DNA of 25,803 nt, from contig CAZNLR010000057.1 of NCBI GenBank assembly GCA_964574215.1, positions 1 to 25,803 of the forward strand. Direction: 5' to 3'. Below, piece after piece: positions 15,120 to 23,317 of this stretch. The position numbers were made by a program, and so were the translations under genes. The stretch is from GCA-2725625 sp964574215 (GTDB lineage: Bacteria; Pseudomonadota; Alphaproteobacteria; Rhodospirillales; UBA2165). Position 1 is the stretch's first letter. Each line of letters opens with the position of its first letter. The notes beneath the pieces are model-generated. The model saw only the letters and a list, made by a program, of their open reading frames with translations, searched no databases and was not told the origin of the DNA.

Positions 15120-15784
15120 AAATCTGGATCGGCGTAGTGTTTGGGAGCCGGCAGGCCGGGGATGGCGTCGGCCAAAATGGGGTTGAAGCTGGGCCGCGAT
15201 TTGATGCGGGCGTACCAGTTTTTGGCCGATTTGTGATCGCTCCATGGCACGTCGTCCAGATAGTCGATGGCCGACAGATGCGCCGCCGCCGCGATGTCCG
15301 CCAGGGTCATCTGCTCACCGGCCAGCCAGAACCGCCGGTCGGTGAGAAACGTAATGTAGTCCAGATGGGTATGGATATTCTGCTGAGCGGCGCGGATTTC
15401 GCGGGAATCCGGCTCTCCTAACCCCAAAAACCGCTTCATCACTTTTTCGCCTACCAGCTTGTCGGTGACTTCCTGGTTGAATTTTGTGTCGAACCAAGCG
15501 ACCAGACGCCGCACCTCGGCCCGCTCGTAAGGTTTGCGGCCGATGAGATTGGGGTCGGGCGTGTGCTCTTCCAGGTACTCGCAGATCGCCGTCGAATCGG
15601 CGAGAACCGTATTATCCGGTTCAACCAGCACAGGTACCTCGCCTGATGGATTGAGCGCAAGAAATTCCCTGCGGCGTTCCCAGACCTGTTCCACATTCAT
15701 CTGGAAATCGATGTTTTTCTCCGCCAGAACGACCCTGACTTTGCGGGAGAAGGGGGATAACCAAAGATGGTATAGCGTTCGCAT
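15116..15784 (-). CDS. Glutathione S-transferase family protein
   Basis: This 222-residue cytosolic GST has an N-terminal thioredoxin-like domain (about 1-80) and an all-helical C-terminal domain (about 90-210). LSPFSRKVRVVLAEKNIDF places Ser where many relatives carry Cys or Ser, so it should activate glutathione as a Ser-type enzyme. NPSGEVPVLVEPDNTVLADSTAICEYLEE contains the cis-Pro and the Asp-Ser glutathione-binding pair, and the C-domain motif LADIAAAAHLSAIDYLDDVPW is typical. The start codon is embedded in a 13-bp inverted repeat, and no ribosome binding site is apparent. Confidence 0.92.
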   Translation of the reverse strand: MRTLYHLWLSPFSRKVRVVLAEKNIDFQMNVEQVWERRREFLALNPSGEVPVLVEPDNTVLADSTAICEYLEEHTPDPNLIGRKPYERAEVRRLVAWFDTKFNQEVTDKLVGEKVMKRFLGLGEPDSREIRAAQQNIHTHLDYITFLTDRRFWLAGEQMTLADIAAAAHLSAIDYLDDVPWSDHKSAKNWYARIKSRPSFNPILADAIPGLPAPKHYADPDF

Positions 15785-15829
15785 TTGTTTGACTTATAAC
15801 GTAATCATACCCAGGTAAACAAATGCGAA
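15778..15829. promoter_or_regulatory. 13-bp inverted repeat over the GST start codon and promoter region
   Basis: TTCGCATTTGTTT (15778-15790) and its exact reverse complement (15817-15829) are separated by 26 bp. The left arm holds the GST ATG (15784-15782, minus strand). A minus-strand TTGTTT/TTATAA pair with a 17-bp spacer lies between and over the arms. The dyad could bind a regulator at two half-sites, or form a leader hairpin that buries the start codon. Which applies cannot be decided from sequence. Confidence 0.55.
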
Positions 15830-15923
15830 TTTTCCACAATGACGCATCCTTTAACATTTATTTAGCAATGCTGACTGTATTCAAATATTTTCCGAAATTA
15901 TCCAATATTAAAGGCCAATAGAC

Positions 15924-16763
15924 GTGCCACTGGTTCAAATTGTTATTCTCGCCGCCGTTCAGGGCATCACGGAGTTTTTGCCCGTTTCTTCGTCCGCCCA
16001 TTTAATTCTGGTGCCAAAGCTGACCGGCTTGCCGGATCAGGGCCTGTTGCTGGACGTGGCGGTCCATGTGGGAACGTTGCTGGCGGTGATGATTTATTTC
16101 TGGCGGGATCTTTTCGGCATGACGGCGGCGCTGGCTCACATGCCCCGCCAGATCGCCAACCATCGTCGCTTTGATCCCGAATACTGGTTGTTCCTGAAAT
16201 TGATCGTGGCAACCTTGCCGGTGATCGTTGTCGGATTTCTGGTCAATTTCTATATGGGCGATATTCTGCGCAGTATTGAGGTGATCGGTTGGGCAACTTT
16301 GGGCTTCGGTCTGCTTCTTTTAATGGCCGATAAGACCAGCATGACCGTCCGTAAGATCGAACACATCACTTTTATTGGTGCCTTTGTGGTGGGTATTTTT
16401 CAGATTTTCGCCTTGATCCCCGGCACCAGCCGGGCAGGCATCACCATGACCGCCGCGCGCTTTCTGGGCGTCGAGCGCCAGGATGCGGCCCGCTTTTCGC
16501 TGTTGCTTTCCATTCCGGCGATCATCGGGGCCGGCGCCCTCAAGGGACTTGAACTGTATCAATCGGGCGATCCAGTTTTGGCGGGTGTCGCCTTAAAAGC
16601 CGGGGGCTTGGCCTTTTTGTTCGCATTGATCGCCATCAGCCTGTTGATGGTTTGGCTCAGGCGGGCCAGCTTCACGCCTTTTGTCATTTATCGATTTTTG
16701 CTGGGCGCCGCCTTGCTTTACTACGCTTACGGCGCGCCGGGACTCTCCCAACTAACCAATTAA
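15924..16763 (+). CDS. uppP: Undecaprenyl-diphosphate phosphatase (BacA/UppP)
   Basis: This 279-residue multi-spanning inner-membrane enzyme recycles undecaprenyl pyrophosphate to the monophosphate lipid carrier for peptidoglycan and LPS synthesis; its overproduction confers bacitracin resistance. Both signature motifs are intact: the Glu-rich motif ITEFLPVSSSAH (residues 15-26, with Glu17 and His26) and PGTSRAG (166-172). The start is GTG, with AAAGG upstream as ribosome binding site. It follows the GST divergently. It may support the glycan pathway of the glycosyltransferase genes nearby, but it is a general housekeeping gene. Confidence 0.97.
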   Translation: MPLVQIVILAAVQGITEFLPVSSSAHLILVPKLTGLPDQGLLLDVAVHVGTLLAVMIYFWRDLFGMTAALAHMPRQIANHRRFDPEYWLFLKLIVATLPVIVVGFLVNFYMGDILRSIEVIGWATLGFGLLLLMADKTSMTVRKIEHITFIGAFVVGIFQIFALIPGTSRAGITMTAARFLGVERQDAARFSLLLSIPAIIGAGALKGLELYQSGDPVLAGVALKAGGLAFLFALIAISLLMVWLRRASFTPFVIYRFLLGAALLYYAYGAPGLSQLTN

Positions 16764-16844
16764 TTTGGAGGCAAAATACAAAAGTTGTTGATTTTCCATT
16801 TTTGAAATTCTAGATTATAGAAAATTTTATAGAAATATATAATT
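16764..16844 (+). promoter_or_regulatory. AT-rich vapBC control region with 9-bp direct repeats
   Basis: This 81-bp gap is extremely AT-rich compared with its surroundings. The nonamer TTATAGAAA occurs at 16815-16823 and 16827-16835, 12 bp apart, and the first copy is also part of a TTCTA-TAGAA inverted repeat starting at 16808. This is a plausible operator for autorepression by a VapBC complex. No single promoter pair stands out. Confidence 0.5.
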
Positions 16845-17099
16845 ATGGCCTTGAGCATCAAAGACGATAAAGCCGACCAAATGGCCCGCGAACTGGCGAA
16901 AAGAACCGGGGAAAGCCTGACCACGGCCATTCGAAAGGCCCTGGAGGAACGGTTGAGCCGGGTACAACCGGCCATGAGGGGGCGGTCCCTGGCAGATGAA
17001 TTGAATGAACTCGCCGATCGATGCGCGGCCTTACCGGACCTGGATACCAGAAGCGCCGATGAAATCATCGGCTATGACCAAGACGGGATGCCGGGATGA
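16845..17099 (+). CDS. vapB: VapB-type antitoxin
   Basis: This 84-residue antitoxin has an N-terminal ribbon-helix-helix-like DNA-binding segment (MALSIKDDKADQMARELAKRTGESLTTAIRKALEERL, about residues 1-37) of the PSK/Rv0623 type and a less ordered C-terminal tail ending SADEIIGYDQDGMPG, which should wrap round and inhibit the toxin. The stop overlaps the toxin start as ATGA (17096-17099). It should neutralise VapC and repress the operon through the upstream AT-rich repeats. No clear ribosome binding site is visible before its ATG. Confidence 0.92.
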   Translation: MALSIKDDKADQMARELAKRTGESLTTAIRKALEERLSRVQPAMRGRSLADELNELADRCAALPDLDTRSADEIIGYDQDGMPG

Positions 17100-17488
17100 T
17101 GGTCGTCGATACGTCAGCGCTTCTGGCAATTTTGCTCGGTGAGCCGGAAACCCGATCATTTGTGGATAAGATCGACACCGCCCGGACACGGCTTTTGTCA
17201 TCGGCATCCTTTATCGAATCCTCCATAATTCTCGAACGCCGAAAAGGCGACGTCGGCGTGATGATCTTGGATAATTTTATATCCAGATCGAACATGGAAA
17301 TTGTCGCTATCGATACGGATCAAACCGAAATCGCCCGCACGGCCTTTCGCCGTTTCGGCAAGGGCCGGCACCGGGCCGGTCTGAATTTCGGCGACTGTTT
17401 TTCCTACGCACTGGCCAAGGCGACAGGGGAACCGTTGCTGTTCAAGGGCAACGATTTCCAACATACCGACATTGAGGTGATCACTTAG
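17096..17488 (+). CDS. vapC: VapC-type PIN-domain toxin ribonuclease
   Basis: This 130-residue PIN-domain endoribonuclease has a complete acidic Mg2+ site: Asp5 (VVDTSALLAIL), Glu41 (ASFIESSIIL), Asp100 (LNFGDCFSYALAKA) and Asp120 (LLFKGNDF). Relatives cleave tRNA or rRNA to arrest translation when the antitoxin is degraded. A second Met follows directly, so the exact start may shift by one codon. The pair lies between uppP and a 50-bp palindrome, in a locally AT-rich setting, which fits acquisition as a small accessory module. Confidence 0.93.
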   Translation: MMVVDTSALLAILLGEPETRSFVDKIDTARTRLLSSASFIESSIILERRKGDVGVMILDNFISRSNMEIVAIDTDQTEIARTAFRRFGKGRHRAGLNFGDCFSYALAKATGEPLLFKGNDFQHTDIEVIT

Positions 17489-17518
17489 TTTTAAATGGGG
17501 TTTAGGTCAGGCCTCAAA

Positions 17519-17568
17519 ATTTCGGTGACAGTTTACTTAATTCCTAACTAGTAAACTGTCACCGAAAT
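17519..17568. repeat. Long perfect palindrome (19-bp arms) between vapC and yejF
   Basis: The 19-nt arms 17519-17537 and 17550-17568 are exact reverse complements around a 12-nt loop. The arms carry the core GGTGACAGTTTACT. From memory, similar palindromes occur in other proteobacterial genomes, sometimes near IS200/RAYT-type transposases; I cannot check this here. No transposase is in the window. It begins 30 bp after vapC and ends 5 bp before the yejF stop, so it could act as a bidirectional terminator by folding in RNA, although no U-tract follows. Confidence 0.85.
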
Positions 17569-17573
17569 ACCTT

Positions 17574-19202
17574 TTAGGTGGAGACCACGCCCGATTCGTC
17601 GGCTTCGATGTCGAAGGCGGCTTTCATCAAGGCTTGGGTATAGGCTTCTTTCGGGGCGTCGAAAACGTTGTCTGCGGGACCGGCTTCCACCACCTCGCCC
17701 CGCCGGATGACAATCAGGTCATGGGCCAGGGCGCGGACCACTTTGAGGTCGTGGCTGATAAAGATATAGGCCAAGTCGTGTTTTTTCTGCAGGTCCCGCA
17801 ACAACTCGACGATCTGCGCCTGCACGGACATGTCGAGGGCCGAGGTGGGTTCGTCCAGCACCATCAATTTGGGTTTGAGAACCAGGGCGCGGGCGACGCA
17901 TATGCGCTGGCGCTGACCGCCGGAAAATTCGTGGGGATAGCGGTCCATGGTCTCGGGATCGAGATCAACCTCCTGCAGCACATCGGCCACCAGTTTTCGC
18001 CGCTCTTCGTAGGTCTCTCCCAATCCATGCACCAGCAAGCCTTCCTCGATCACCTGGAAGACCGACAGACGCGGGCTCATGGAGCCGAAGGGGTCCTGGA
18101 AAACAATCTGCATCTGCCGGCGCAGCGGCCGCATATCCTTCCAGCCATAGGACTGGATGTCCTTGCCTTCGAAAGTAATTTCGCCGCGGCTGGTTTCAAG
18201 CCGAAGAAGCGCCCGCCCCAGGGTCGATTTGCCGGAACCGGATTCACCGACCACACCCAGGGTATGCCCCGCCATCAATTGAACATCGATGCCGTCCACC
18301 GCCTTGATATGATCCACCACCCTCTTGACCACACCTTTTTTGATCGGAAACCAGACGCGGATATCCTTGGCGGTCATGATTTCCGGCGCGTCGCCGGGCA
18401 CCGGATCGGGCCGGCCCTTGGGTTCGGCGGCGAGCAGATGCTGGGTGTAGGCGTGGGTGGGATTTTCGAACAAGGCTTCCGTTTCGTTTTCCTCGACAAC
18501 CCGTCCCTCGCTCATCACATAGACCCGGTCGGCCATGCGCCGGACGATGCCCAGATCGTGGGTGATCAGGAGGAGACCCATATCCAGTTTTTGCGTCAGT
18601 TCCTTCAATAGTTTTAGAATCTGCGCCTGGACGGTGACATCCAAAGCCGTCGTCGGTTCGTCGGCGATCAGCAGTTCCGGTTCGTTGGCCAGGGCCATGG
18701 CGATCATGATGCGCTGCTGCTGACCGCCGGAGAATTCGTGGGGGAAAGCGTGCAGCCGGGATTTGGCTTCCGCCATTCCCACCAGGTCCAGCAATTCCTC
18801 GACCCGCGCCCGCGCTTCCGCCGGCGTCATTTTCTTGTGCAGATGGAGAACCTCGCTGATCTGCTTCTCCAGGCTGTGCAGGGGATTGAGGGAATTGATG
18901 GGTTCCTGGAAGATCATGGATATGCGGTTACCCCGGATCGACCGCATCTGGCTTTCGCCCGCCTCGATCAGTTCCTCGCCGTCGAACCGGATGCTGCCGC
19001 CGGGATGGGAGGCCAGGGGATAAGGCAAGAGCTTCATCACCGAGAGCGCCGTCACCGACTTGCCGGACCCGGACTCGCCCACCAGTCCGACGGTTTCACC
19101 CCGGCCGATTTCAAGATCGACGTCGCGCACGGCCTTCACTTCGGCGGCGCCACTTCCGAAGCTGACGGAGAGATCGGTTATGTGCAGCATCTTCTCCATC
19201 AT
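17574..19202 (-). CDS. yejF: Peptide ABC importer, tandem ATPase YejF
   Basis: This 542-residue protein fuses two ABC ATPase domains. Walker A motifs are GESGSGKS at 42-49 and 319-326; ABC signatures are FSGGQQQR near 157-164 and FSGGQRQR at 426-433; Walker B segments are LLIADEP and LMVLDEP. Each half ends in the oligopeptide-transport C-terminal extension. It powers the YejBE permease for uptake of oligopeptides, including microcin C-type compounds in enterobacteria. The ATG directly abuts the yejE stop codon, with AGGA 5 nt upstream. It is the last gene of yejABEF. Confidence 0.95.
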   Translation of the reverse strand: MMEKMLHITDLSVSFGSGAAEVKAVRDVDLEIGRGETVGLVGESGSGKSVTALSVMKLLPYPLASHPGGSIRFDGEELIEAGESQMRSIRGNRISMIFQEPINSLNPLHSLEKQISEVLHLHKKMTPAEARARVEELLDLVGMAEAKSRLHAFPHEFSGGQQQRIMIAMALANEPELLIADEPTTALDVTVQAQILKLLKELTQKLDMGLLLITHDLGIVRRMADRVYVMSEGRVVEENETEALFENPTHAYTQHLLAAEPKGRPDPVPGDAPEIMTAKDIRVWFPIKKGVVKRVVDHIKAVDGIDVQLMAGHTLGVVGESGSGKSTLGRALLRLETSRGEITFEGKDIQSYGWKDMRPLRRQMQIVFQDPFGSMSPRLSVFQVIEEGLLVHGLGETYEERRKLVADVLQEVDLDPETMDRYPHEFSGGQRQRICVARALVLKPKLMVLDEPTSALDMSVQAQIVELLRDLQKKHDLAYIFISHDLKVVRALAHDLIVIRRGEVVEAGPADNVFDAPKEAYTQALMKAAFDIEADESGVVST

Positions 19203-20243
19203 CTAGTTCCTAAAGGTCTTTCTGGGATCAAGGGCGTCGCGTACCGCCTCGCCGATAAAGATCAGCAGGCTCAGCATCAGGGCAATGACGATAAACGACG
19301 AAATGCCCAGCCACGGCGCCTGCAGGTTGTTTTTCCCCTGGTTCAAAAGTTCGCCCAAAGACGCCGAGCCCGGCGGCAGGCCGAGGCCGAGGAAATCCAA
19401 AGCCGTCAGGCTGGTGATGGCGCCGGACAGGATAAACGGCAAATAGGTGATGGTGGCGACCATGGCGTTGGGCAGAATGTGCTTGAACATGATCTTCTTG
19501 TTGGAGACGCCGAGCGCCCTGGCCGCCAGCACATAGGTGAAATTACGCCCGCGCAGGAACTCCGCCCGTACGACGCCCACCAGGGCCATCCAGCTGAACA
19601 GCAGCAAAATTCCCAGCAACAGCCAGAAGGAGGGCACGAAAAGGGCCGACAGGATGATCAGGATATAAAGCTGCGGCATGCCGCCCCAGATTTCCATAAA
19701 GCGCTGGAAGAAAAGATCGGTAAGTCCACCGAAATAGCCCTGCCAAGCCCCCGCCGATATGCCGACGATGGAGCTGAGGACCGTCAGGATCAGACCGAAC
19801 AGAACGGAAATACGGAAACCGTAAATGAGGCGCGCCACCACGTCCCGCCCCTGGTCGTCGGTGCCCAGCCAGTTCTTTCCCGTCGGCGGCGAGGGTGCGG
19901 GCGTGGGCAGGTCATAGACCACAGTGTCGAAGCTGTAGGGAATCAGGGGCCAGATGATCCAGCCTTTTTCCTCGATCAGTTCCACCACTTCCGGATCGGC
20001 ATACTCTGCCTCGGTCTCGAAATCACCGCCGAAGGTGGTTTCCGGATAGGAAAAAATCACCGGCGCATAGAGGCTGCCGTCATAGCCGATCAACAAGGGT
20101 TTGTCGTTGGCGATGAACTCGGCGGAAAGGGTGATGAGGAACAGCACCAGGAACACCCAGAGGGAAATATAACCCCGCCGATTGGCCTTGAAATTGTCCA
20201 GGCGGCGGCGATTGATGGGGGTCAGATCGGGAACCAGCCTCAT
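19203..20243 (-). CDS. yejE: Peptide ABC importer permease YejE
   Basis: This 346-residue BPD_transp_1 (DppC-type) permease has an N-terminal RRRLDNFKANRRGYISLWVF and first membrane span, then the long periplasmic segment peculiar to YejE (YPETTFGGDFETEAEYADP to SPPTGKNWLGTDDQGRDV). The transmembrane core follows, with the ATPase-coupling EAA-type loop ARALGVSNKKIMFKHILPNA. It pairs with YejB to form the membrane channel. The gene starts 4 bp after yejB and abuts yejF. Confidence 0.95.
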   Translation of the reverse strand: MRLVPDLTPINRRRLDNFKANRRGYISLWVFLVLFLITLSAEFIANDKPLLIGYDGSLYAPVIFSYPETTFGGDFETEAEYADPEVVELIEEKGWIIWPLIPYSFDTVVYDLPTPAPSPPTGKNWLGTDDQGRDVVARLIYGFRISVLFGLILTVLSSIVGISAGAWQGYFGGLTDLFFQRFMEIWGGMPQLYILIILSALFVPSFWLLLGILLLFSWMALVGVVRAEFLRGRNFTYVLAARALGVSNKKIMFKHILPNAMVATITYLPFILSGAITSLTALDFLGLGLPPGSASLGELLNQGKNNLQAPWLGISSFIVIALMLSLLIFIGEAVRDALDPRKTFRN

Positions 20244-20247
20244 GCTC

Positions 20248-21366
20248 TCACACCTCCCGCGCTTCGAAATCGATGCGGGGATCGACCACGTGATAGGCGA
20301 TGTCGCCGATCAAATTCATGATCAGGCCCAGCAGCGTAAAGACGTAGAGGGTGGCGAACATCACCGGATAATCCCGGTTGATGACGGCCTCAAAACCCAG
20401 CAGGCCGATACCGTCCAAAGAGAAAATGATCTCGATCAGCATGGAACCGGTGAACAGGATGCCGATAAAGGCGCTGGGAAAGCCGGCGATGACGATCAGC
20501 ATGGCGTTCCGGAAAATGTGGCCGTAGAGAACGCGGTTTTCCTCCAGTCCCTTGGAGCGGGCCGTGACGACATACTGCTTGTTGATCTCTTCCAGGAACG
20601 AATTTTTGGTCAGCATGGTCAGGCTGGCGAAACCGCCGATCACCAGGGCGAACACCGGCAGGGCAATATGCCAGAAGTAGTCAGCGATGCGGGCCGGCCA
20701 GGAGAGGGTCTCCCAATCCGGCGAGGTGAGCCCTCGAAGCGGGAAGACGTCCCAGAAGCTGCCGCCGGCGAACAGCACCACCAAAAGAATAGCGAACAGG
20801 AAGTTAGGGATGGCGTTGCCGATGATCACCACCACGCTGGTCCAAATGTCGAAGCTTTCACCGTCCCGGACCGACTTGGCGATGCCCAGGGGAATGGAGA
20901 TCAAATACACCAGAATTGTGGTCCAGAGGCCGAGGGAAATGGAAACCGGTAGCTTGTCGATCACCAGATCAACCACACTGCGGTCCCGGAAGAAGCTCTC
21001 ACCGAATTCGAACTGGGCGTAGTTCCTGATCATCAGGAAAAAGCGTTCGTAGGCGGGCTTGTCGAAGCCGTAGAGCTTTTCGATTGCCTTGATCAGCTCG
21101 GGGTCAAGCCCACGGGCACCCCGGTACTTGCTGCTGGCCGCGCTGTCGCCGCCGCCGCCCGGTTTCTGCGGTTGGGCGCCGGTGGTTTCACCCTGGCTCG
21201 ATCCGCTGACCCGGGCGGTCGCCTCCACCGATGTGCCTTGAATTTGGGCGATGGCCTGCTCCACCGGCCCGCCCGGCGCGAACTGCACGATGATGAAATT
21301 GATGGTGATGATTCCCAAGAGTGTGGGAATAACCAGCAGCAGGCGGCGGATGATATAGGCGAGCAT
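20248..21366 (-). CDS. yejB: Peptide ABC importer permease YejB
   Basis: This 372-residue DppB-type permease has a first helix MLAYIIRRLLLVIPTLLGIITI, then a periplasmic loop with a Gly/Ser/Pro-rich low-complexity insert around residues 45-85 (for example KPGGGGDSAASS), which is common in alphaproteobacterial YejB. The EAA-type coupling loop is VVTARSKGLEENRVLYGHIFRNA. It forms the import channel with YejE. It begins 6 bp after yejA. Confidence 0.95.
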   Translation of the reverse strand: MLAYIIRRLLLVIPTLLGIITINFIIVQFAPGGPVEQAIAQIQGTSVEATARVSGSSQGETTGAQPQKPGGGGDSAASSKYRGARGLDPELIKAIEKLYGFDKPAYERFFLMIRNYAQFEFGESFFRDRSVVDLVIDKLPVSISLGLWTTILVYLISIPLGIAKSVRDGESFDIWTSVVVIIGNAIPNFLFAILLVVLFAGGSFWDVFPLRGLTSPDWETLSWPARIADYFWHIALPVFALVIGGFASLTMLTKNSFLEEINKQYVVTARSKGLEENRVLYGHIFRNAMLIVIAGFPSAFIGILFTGSMLIEIIFSLDGIGLLGFEAVINRDYPVMFATLYVFTLLGLIMNLIGDIAYHVVDPRIDFEAREV

Positions 21367-21372
21367 GGACCG

Positions 21373-23232
21373 CTATTTCTTGAAACTGCTCAATTGCGAC
21401 GACAAGGTTTTTTCCTTGGCCTTGTCGACCCACCAGCCGTCGAACCCGAGCCCGTATTTGGGCGGCGTGGCGGGGCGGCCGAACTTGTCCCAATAGGCCA
21501 CCCGGAAGCTCCGGATATGCCAGTGGGGGATGACAAAATGGTTCCACAAAAGCACCCGGTCGAGGGCGCGGGTGCGCATGATCAGGCTTTCCCGGTCGGG
21601 CGCGGCGATGACTTTCTCCACCAGTTGATCCACCACCGAATCCTTGATGCCGATGAAATTGCGACTGCCGTTACGCCCTGCGGCGGCGCTGCCCCAGAAA
21701 TCCCGCTGTTCGTTGCCGGGCGACAGGGACTGGCCGATGCTGCCGGTCATCATGTCGAAATCGAAATCCGTAACCCGCTTCTGGTACTGGGCCGAATCCA
21801 CCACCCTGATACTCATCTCGATGCCCAGCCGCTTGAGGTTTTTTTTGACCGGCAGGGAGATGCGCTCGAAGGCAGGAGATATCAAAAGTAATTCGAACTC
21901 AAAAGTTCTACCGGTTGTCGTATGGGTTAGCTTCTTGTTTTTGATCTTCCAGCCCGCCTGTTCCAGCAGCTTCTTGGCCTGGCGCAGGTTTTTGCGAATG
22001 CGTCCGCTGCCGTCGGTGGAAGGCGGTTTATAGGTTTGGGTGAAGACCTCGGGCGGAATTTTGCCTTTGAACGGGGTCAGGATGGCAAGTTCTTCCTTGG
22101 ACGGCAGACCGCGGGACGCCAGTTCGGAATTGGAGTAATAACTTTCCGACCGCGTATATTGGCCATAAAACAAATTCTTGTTGGTCCATTCGAAATCGAA
22201 GGCGTAGGCCAAGGCCTTCCGCACCAACGGGTCCTTGAACAAATCCTTCCGCGTATTAAACAGAAAGCCCTGCATGCCGGTCGGGTTTTCGTGGCGGATT
22301 TCCTCTTTCTTATAGAGGCCCTTTTTGAAGGATGGCGAATCGTAGCCCGTCGCCCACAGTTTGGACGTGTTCTCCGCGCGGAAATCGTAGTTGCCCGACT
22401 TGAAGGCTTCCAGGGCCACCGATGAATCCCGGTAATAGTCGATGCGTTGACGGTCGAAATTATGGCGGCCCACATTGACCGGCAGATTGGCGCCCCAATA
22501 ATCCTTCACCCGCTCGAAGGTGATGGAGCGGCCGGCTTCGAAGGACGCGATTTTGTAGGGCCCGCTGCCGAGAGGCGGCTCCAGCGTCGTTTTGGTGATG
22601 TCCTTCTTTTCCCAATAGTGCTTGGGAATAATGGGCAACTGCCCGACGATCAGGGGCAGTTCTCTATTTTCTCCGGGCGAAAAGGAAAACAATACGCGGC
22701 GATCACCAGCCTTTTCCGCCTTGGCCACGTTGCCGTAATAGAATTTGTAAAAGGGCGAGCCCTTACCCTTGAGAGAGTTGAAACTGAAAATCACATCGTC
22801 GACGGTGATGGGCTTGCCGTCGTGCCAGCGGGCTTCTTGCCGCAACGTGAAAGCGACCCAGGACCGGTCCTCCGGCATTTCAACGCTTTCGGCGATGAGG
22901 CCGTATTCGGTAAAGGCTTCGTCGGACGACGAGGTTAGCAGGGTCTCGTACACCAGGCCTGCCCCCAACGCCCGGAACCCGGCGGCCGGGCGGCCTTTGA
23001 TAATGAACGGATTAAAGGAATCATAGGCCCCGATGGCATGCTGCCGCACCGTGCCGCCCTTGGGCGCGTTCGGGTTGACGTATTCGAAATGCTTGAAATC
23101 GGGCCCGTATTTGGGTGTCCCATGCATGGCGATACCGTGGACGGGCCCAGTGGTATTTTGGGCTTTTTTCTCCTGGGCCAAAACCGGCGAAATCAAAATT
23201 ATAAAGACGGCAAACCAAGCCCAATGCCTCAT
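21373..23232 (-). CDS. yejA: Peptide ABC importer periplasmic binding protein YejA
   Basis: This 619-residue SBP_bac_5 (cluster C) solute-binding protein has a signal peptide MRHWAWFAVFIILISPVLAQ. I start it at the ATG 23232-23230 because GGGAG lies 8 nt upstream; the frame is open six codons further to a TTG at 23250, but that start would include the ribosome binding site. Landmarks are GIAMHGTPKYGPDFKHFEYVNPNAPKGGTVR near the mature N-terminus, WVAFTLRQEARWHDGKPITVDDVIFSF and GSGPYKIASFEAGRSITFERVKDYWG. It captures oligopeptides in the periplasm for YejBEF. First gene of the operon. Confidence 0.95.
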   Translation of the reverse strand: MRHWAWFAVFIILISPVLAQEKKAQNTTGPVHGIAMHGTPKYGPDFKHFEYVNPNAPKGGTVRQHAIGAYDSFNPFIIKGRPAAGFRALGAGLVYETLLTSSSDEAFTEYGLIAESVEMPEDRSWVAFTLRQEARWHDGKPITVDDVIFSFNSLKGKGSPFYKFYYGNVAKAEKAGDRRVLFSFSPGENRELPLIVGQLPIIPKHYWEKKDITKTTLEPPLGSGPYKIASFEAGRSITFERVKDYWGANLPVNVGRHNFDRQRIDYYRDSSVALEAFKSGNYDFRAENTSKLWATGYDSPSFKKGLYKKEEIRHENPTGMQGFLFNTRKDLFKDPLVRKALAYAFDFEWTNKNLFYGQYTRSESYYSNSELASRGLPSKEELAILTPFKGKIPPEVFTQTYKPPSTDGSGRIRKNLRQAKKLLEQAGWKIKNKKLTHTTTGRTFEFELLLISPAFERISLPVKKNLKRLGIEMSIRVVDSAQYQKRVTDFDFDMMTGSIGQSLSPGNEQRDFWGSAAAGRNGSRNFIGIKDSVVDQLVEKVIAAPDRESLIMRTRALDRVLLWNHFVIPHWHIRSFRVAYWDKFGRPATPPKYGLGFDGWWVDKAKEKTLSSQLSSFKK

Positions 23233-23317
23233 CGGCAAATCTCCCTGCAAATTAACTCTTAAACGACGCTATAATATATACCAGCAACTAAGGCGTTATT
23301 GTGATTGATCGGGCGCG
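23233..23317 (-). promoter_or_regulatory. GST-yejA gap with an extended -10 promoter and a small hairpin
   Basis: On the minus strand a 7-bp hairpin (23318-23324 with 23302-23308) overlaps the GST stop but has no U-tract. Further downstream an AT-rich TGGTATATATTATA stretch (about 23273-23286) resembles an extended -10 element, which would start the yejABEF transcript about 35-45 nt before the ATG. No convincing -35 box is seen, so read-through from the GST gene is also possible. Confidence 0.4.

Noticed and set aside
18738..20321. Long open frame on the plus strand opposite yejF/yejE (527 codons)
   Set aside because: It spans the antisense of two confident genes and encodes Gln/His/Gly-rich low-complexity sequence typical of shadow frames.
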